Shown: in pieces, positions 62,040 to 64,000 of the stretch
How positions within the stretch are numbered: the first letter of the stretch is position 1
Layout of the letters: each line of letters begins with the position of its first letter
NCBI RefSeq assembly: GCF_019749375.1
Contig: NZ_JACWFE010000009.1
Coordinates: 62,001-126,000 of the forward strand
Source of the DNA: Bacillus sp. S/N-304-OC-R1
GTDB lineage: Bacteria; Bacillota; Bacilli; Bacillales; Cytobacillaceae
Length of the DNA: 64,000 nt
Direction: 5' to 3'
The notes under the pieces: model-generated
What the model saw: only the letters and a program-made list of their open reading frames with translations
Database searches by the model: none
Told to the model about the DNA's origin: nothing
Made by a program: the position numbers and the translations under genes

Positions 62040-62088
62040 AAACAAGGCCAGTTCTCTGCATAAGCGAATGCGAAAACTGACCTCTAAA
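62040..62088 (-). terminator. Terminator after the truncated alcohol dehydrogenase
   Basis: Minus strand AGGTCAGTTTTCGCAT / ATGCAGAGAACTGGCCT with loop TCGCTT, followed by TGTTTGTG. Confidence 0.75.
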
Positions 62089-62691
62089 TTAACTATTGAT
62101 AACAAAATGGGAAGTAAACGTTTCAAGAGCCGTAATCGCTGCATGAACTCTTTCTGGAGTGATTGCCCCAATTGGCATCACATGAATGGATTCCTCTTGC
62201 AAGCATGATTTTTCAGCAATGACAGTTATTACTTCTTCATTTATATCTGTATTTCCGATATCTCTAAGTGAAACAGGCAATCCCAGTACTTGATAAAATG
62301 GAAGAATCGCTTCAATCTCTTCCCATTTCTCCTCAAGAACTAGCTGAACAATAATGCCGTAGGCTACTTTATCACCATGAAGTGCGTGATGAGTGGAATG
62401 AATAGCTGTTAATCCATTGTGAGTAGAATGTGCGCCTGCAAGGCTGCCGAAATGATCGCCAAAACCGCCAACCATTCCTCCCAACACAATTACCGTTTCC
62501 ACGATCTTAATAAAGTCATCTGTTAATTGCCCTTCCTTAGCAGCATTAACAGCTCCCTCTGAATGATTCAATATTAAGTCTTTACATTGTTCCGCTGTAA
62601 AGTGGGATATTTGCATCTTTACAAGCTGTGCTAATGCTTCGATTTCACTTAGAGAACATTCTCCCCATATAGGTATATTCATCATATGCAA
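62089..62691 (-). pseudogene. N-terminally truncated iron-containing alcohol dehydrogenase
   Basis: The 200-residue frame contains only the C-terminal metal-binding half of the Fe-ADH/GldA family (usual length about 360): GGFGDHFGSLAGAHSTHNG and HHALHGDKVAYGIIVQLVLE with the metal-ligand histidines, then LPVSLRDIGN. The NAD-binding N-terminal domain and the first metal-ligand region are missing. Homology begins at about residue 15, so the first residues are likely junction sequence. No ribosome site is seen before the ATG. The upstream sequence is a truncated SAM-I riboswitch, which suggests a deletion joined the two. Confidence 0.78.
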
Positions 62692-62724
62692 CCTGGGTGA
62701 ATTCCGGAAAGTAAGGTTTTGTTG

Positions 62725-62826
62725 CCTTCAGAATGAAATCATTCTGAAGGAATTGGCATCTTCCCAATATTGGGGGTTGCCTGACGTCATAGGGCCTTGC
62801 CCCTCGGTCGCTCTGGATAAGTAAAT
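62725..62826 (-). promoter_or_regulatory. SAM-I riboswitch (S-box), 3' end missing
   Basis: Minus strand ACTTATCCAGAGCGACCGAG, then GGGGCAAGGCCCTATGACG, TCAGGCAACC, GATGCCAATTCC and a P4 hairpin TTCAGAATG / CATTCTGAA follow the S-box consensus in order. The expected 3' strand of helix P1 (GATAAG-like) and any terminator are absent; the sequence instead runs into the truncated dehydrogenase. It is divergent from mtnE. Confidence 0.85.
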
Positions 62827-63095
62827 TGACTATTTAATTTGAATAATTACGATCATACAAAGGTATTTAAATCTTGTCGATCATGGAAAAATTTATAAAC
62901 AAAAATAGATAATGCCTTCATTCCGATTAAATCTATAAAAAAAAGAAAATAAAAAAAATTTATAACCAAATATTAACTCAGACTATTTCTGCTAAACTCT
63001 AGACATTTTGAATTAAAAAATATAAATTTGAAATTAAAATGCAATTCATTTACAAAACGGACATAAACTTATTTTTTATAGAAAAGGTGAAGCAC
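62827..63095. other. Divergent intergenic region, S-box remnant / mtnE
   Basis: Very AT-rich. An AAAAGGTG ribosome site precedes mtnE. No second S-box on the plus strand and no clear promoter could be assigned. Confidence 0.4.
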
Positions 63096-64000
63096 ATGGA
63101 ATATTCAGATCGCTTAAAAAAACTGCCTGTTCAATTTTTTGCCACTTTAGTAGAAAAAGTCAGCAAAGCGATTGCAGAAGGCAGAGACATCATAAATTTA
63201 GGACAAGGAAATCCAGATCAGCCTACTCCCCCTCACATCGTAAAGGCGCTTCAAGCTGCTGCTGAGGATCCAAAAACACATAAATATTCGCCATTTCGTG
63301 GCATACAGGAATTAAAAAATGCAGCGGCAGAATTTTATCAAAAACAATATGGAGTTGAAATTGATCCATTAACTGAGGTAGCTGTCCTTTTTGGAACAAA
63401 AACGGGACTAGTCGAGCTTCCTATGTGTTTACTAAATGAAGGCGATCTAATGCTGCTTCCGGATCCAGGTTATCCGGATTATTTGTCAGGCGTTGTTCTG
63501 GCGAGTGTTCAATATGAGACATTTCCTTTGAAAGCAGAAAACAAGTTTTTGCCTGACTTTCATGCTATTCCTGAAGAGCAAAGAAAAGCGGCAAAGCTCA
63601 TGTATTTGAACTATCCTAATAATCCAACGGGTGCTACTGCAGACCGCAAGTTTTTCGAAGAAACGGTAGAGTTTGCGACGCAAAATAACATCACCATTTT
63701 GCATGATTTTGCTTATGGAGCAATTGGGTTTGATGGTAAAAAACCAACGAGCTTCTTAGAAATTGAAGGTGCTAAAGAAGTTGGCGTTGAAATGTACACA
63801 TTATCCAAAACGTATAATATGGCTGGATGGCGTGTCGGATTTGCAGTTGGAAATGCAAAAATTATCGAGGCTCTTAATCTAATCCAGGATCATTTATACT
63901 GCAGTCTTTTTCCAGCGGTTCAGAAAGCGGCAGCTGCTGCTCTTACGGAAGACCAGAGCTGTGTTGATGAACTCGTAGCACGCTATGAAAGCCGCCGAAA
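63096..64000 (+). CDS. mtnE: Methionine salvage aminotransferase MtnE, partial
   Basis: 301 codons are visible and the gene continues beyond the window. It is a class I PLP aminotransferase: INLGQGNPDQPTPPHIV, HKYSPFRGIQEL, LNYPNNPTGA, and the PLP lysine in YTLSKTYNMAGWRVGFAVG. The sequence follows B. subtilis MtnE (YkrV), which converts 2-keto-4-methylthiobutyrate to methionine in the methylthioadenosine salvage pathway. The nearby S-box on the other strand fits a methionine-salvage locus in which the mtnKA-type genes may have been lost. RBS AAAAGGTG. Confidence 0.92.
   Translation, partial: MEYSDRLKKLPVQFFATLVEKVSKAIAEGRDIINLGQGNPDQPTPPHIVKALQAAAEDPKTHKYSPFRGIQELKNAAAEFYQKQYGVEIDPLTEVAVLFGTKTGLVELPMCLLNEGDLMLLPDPGYPDYLSGVVLASVQYETFPLKAENKFLPDFHAIPEEQRKAAKLMYLNYPNNPTGATADRKFFEETVEFATQNNITILHDFAYGAIGFDGKKPTSFLEIEGAKEVGVEMYTLSKTYNMAGWRVGFAVGNAKIIEALNLIQDHLYCSLFPAVQKAAAAALTEDQSCVDELVARYESRR

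Noticed and set aside
61869-62063. Plus-strand frame of 64 codons.
   Set aside because: T-rich spacer antisense to a terminator; no ribosome site.

Overview
The window is a continuous chromosomal segment of a low-GC, endospore-forming-type Bacillaceae (Bacillus sensu lato, by gene content closer to environmental genera such as Cytobacillus, Mesobacillus or Neobacillus than to B. subtilis itself; genus not provable from the window). Support: strong AGGAGG ribosome sites, frequent TTG/GTG starts, U-tailed hairpin terminators between most transcription units, typical Firmicutes riboswitches, and many close relatives of B. subtilis or B. cereus proteins (YclM, HemAT, Mrp, XpaC/YaaN, SwrC, CydABS, MtnE, RsbK/RsbM/RsbY types).

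Layout. 0-8.8 kb: ECF sigma/anti-sigma pair; TerC-type membrane protein behind a manganese riboswitch; glycine-riboswitch unit with dihydrolipoyl dehydrogenase and PurU; HemAT oxygen sensor; preQ1 riboswitch and QueT; aspartokinase YclM. 9-25 kb: stress-signalling block, with an RsbY-like PP2C response regulator, a lone tyrosine recombinase, the complete mrpABCDEFG Na+/H+ antiporter operon, a KdpD-like universal stress protein, and an RsbM-like CheR methyltransferase next to an RsbK-like hybrid kinase, then a TPR/degenerate-GTPase protein. 25-34 kb: a glutaminyl-tRNA synthetase (unusual in Bacillus) with an ASCH protein, a TerD-zinc ribbon-TerB fusion, metabolic enzymes, GNAT and EamA proteins. 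33-47 kb: two secreted M28 aminopeptidases, a serine hydrolase, a reductase relic, a PAS histidine kinase, xpaC-yaaN, and a sulfur module (TusA, YeeE, trans-sulfuration enzyme). 47-56 kb: an envelope/peptide-antibiotic defence block with SwrC RND pump, Bce-type ABC transporter plus lipid-type methyltransferase, and its two-component system. 56-64 kb: cytochrome bd operon with CydS and a second tiny membrane ORF, an MFS transporter behind what looks like a PyrR attenuator, proline dehydrogenase, a decapitated iron-alcohol dehydrogenase behind a truncated SAM-I riboswitch, and the start of mtnE.

The most unusual signal is a set of three intergenic arrays (17.78, 29.37 and 44.62 kb). Each is made of 43-nt modules (9-nt arm, 24-25-nt spacer, inverted 9-nt arm) joined by 8-9-nt linkers at a strict 51- or 52-nt period. 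Two arrays share the arm TATYGGACA; the third has an unrelated arm (TGACGRCCA) but the same geometry. The second notable regulatory finding is the PyrR-like binding loop and attenuator in front of an MFS transporter.
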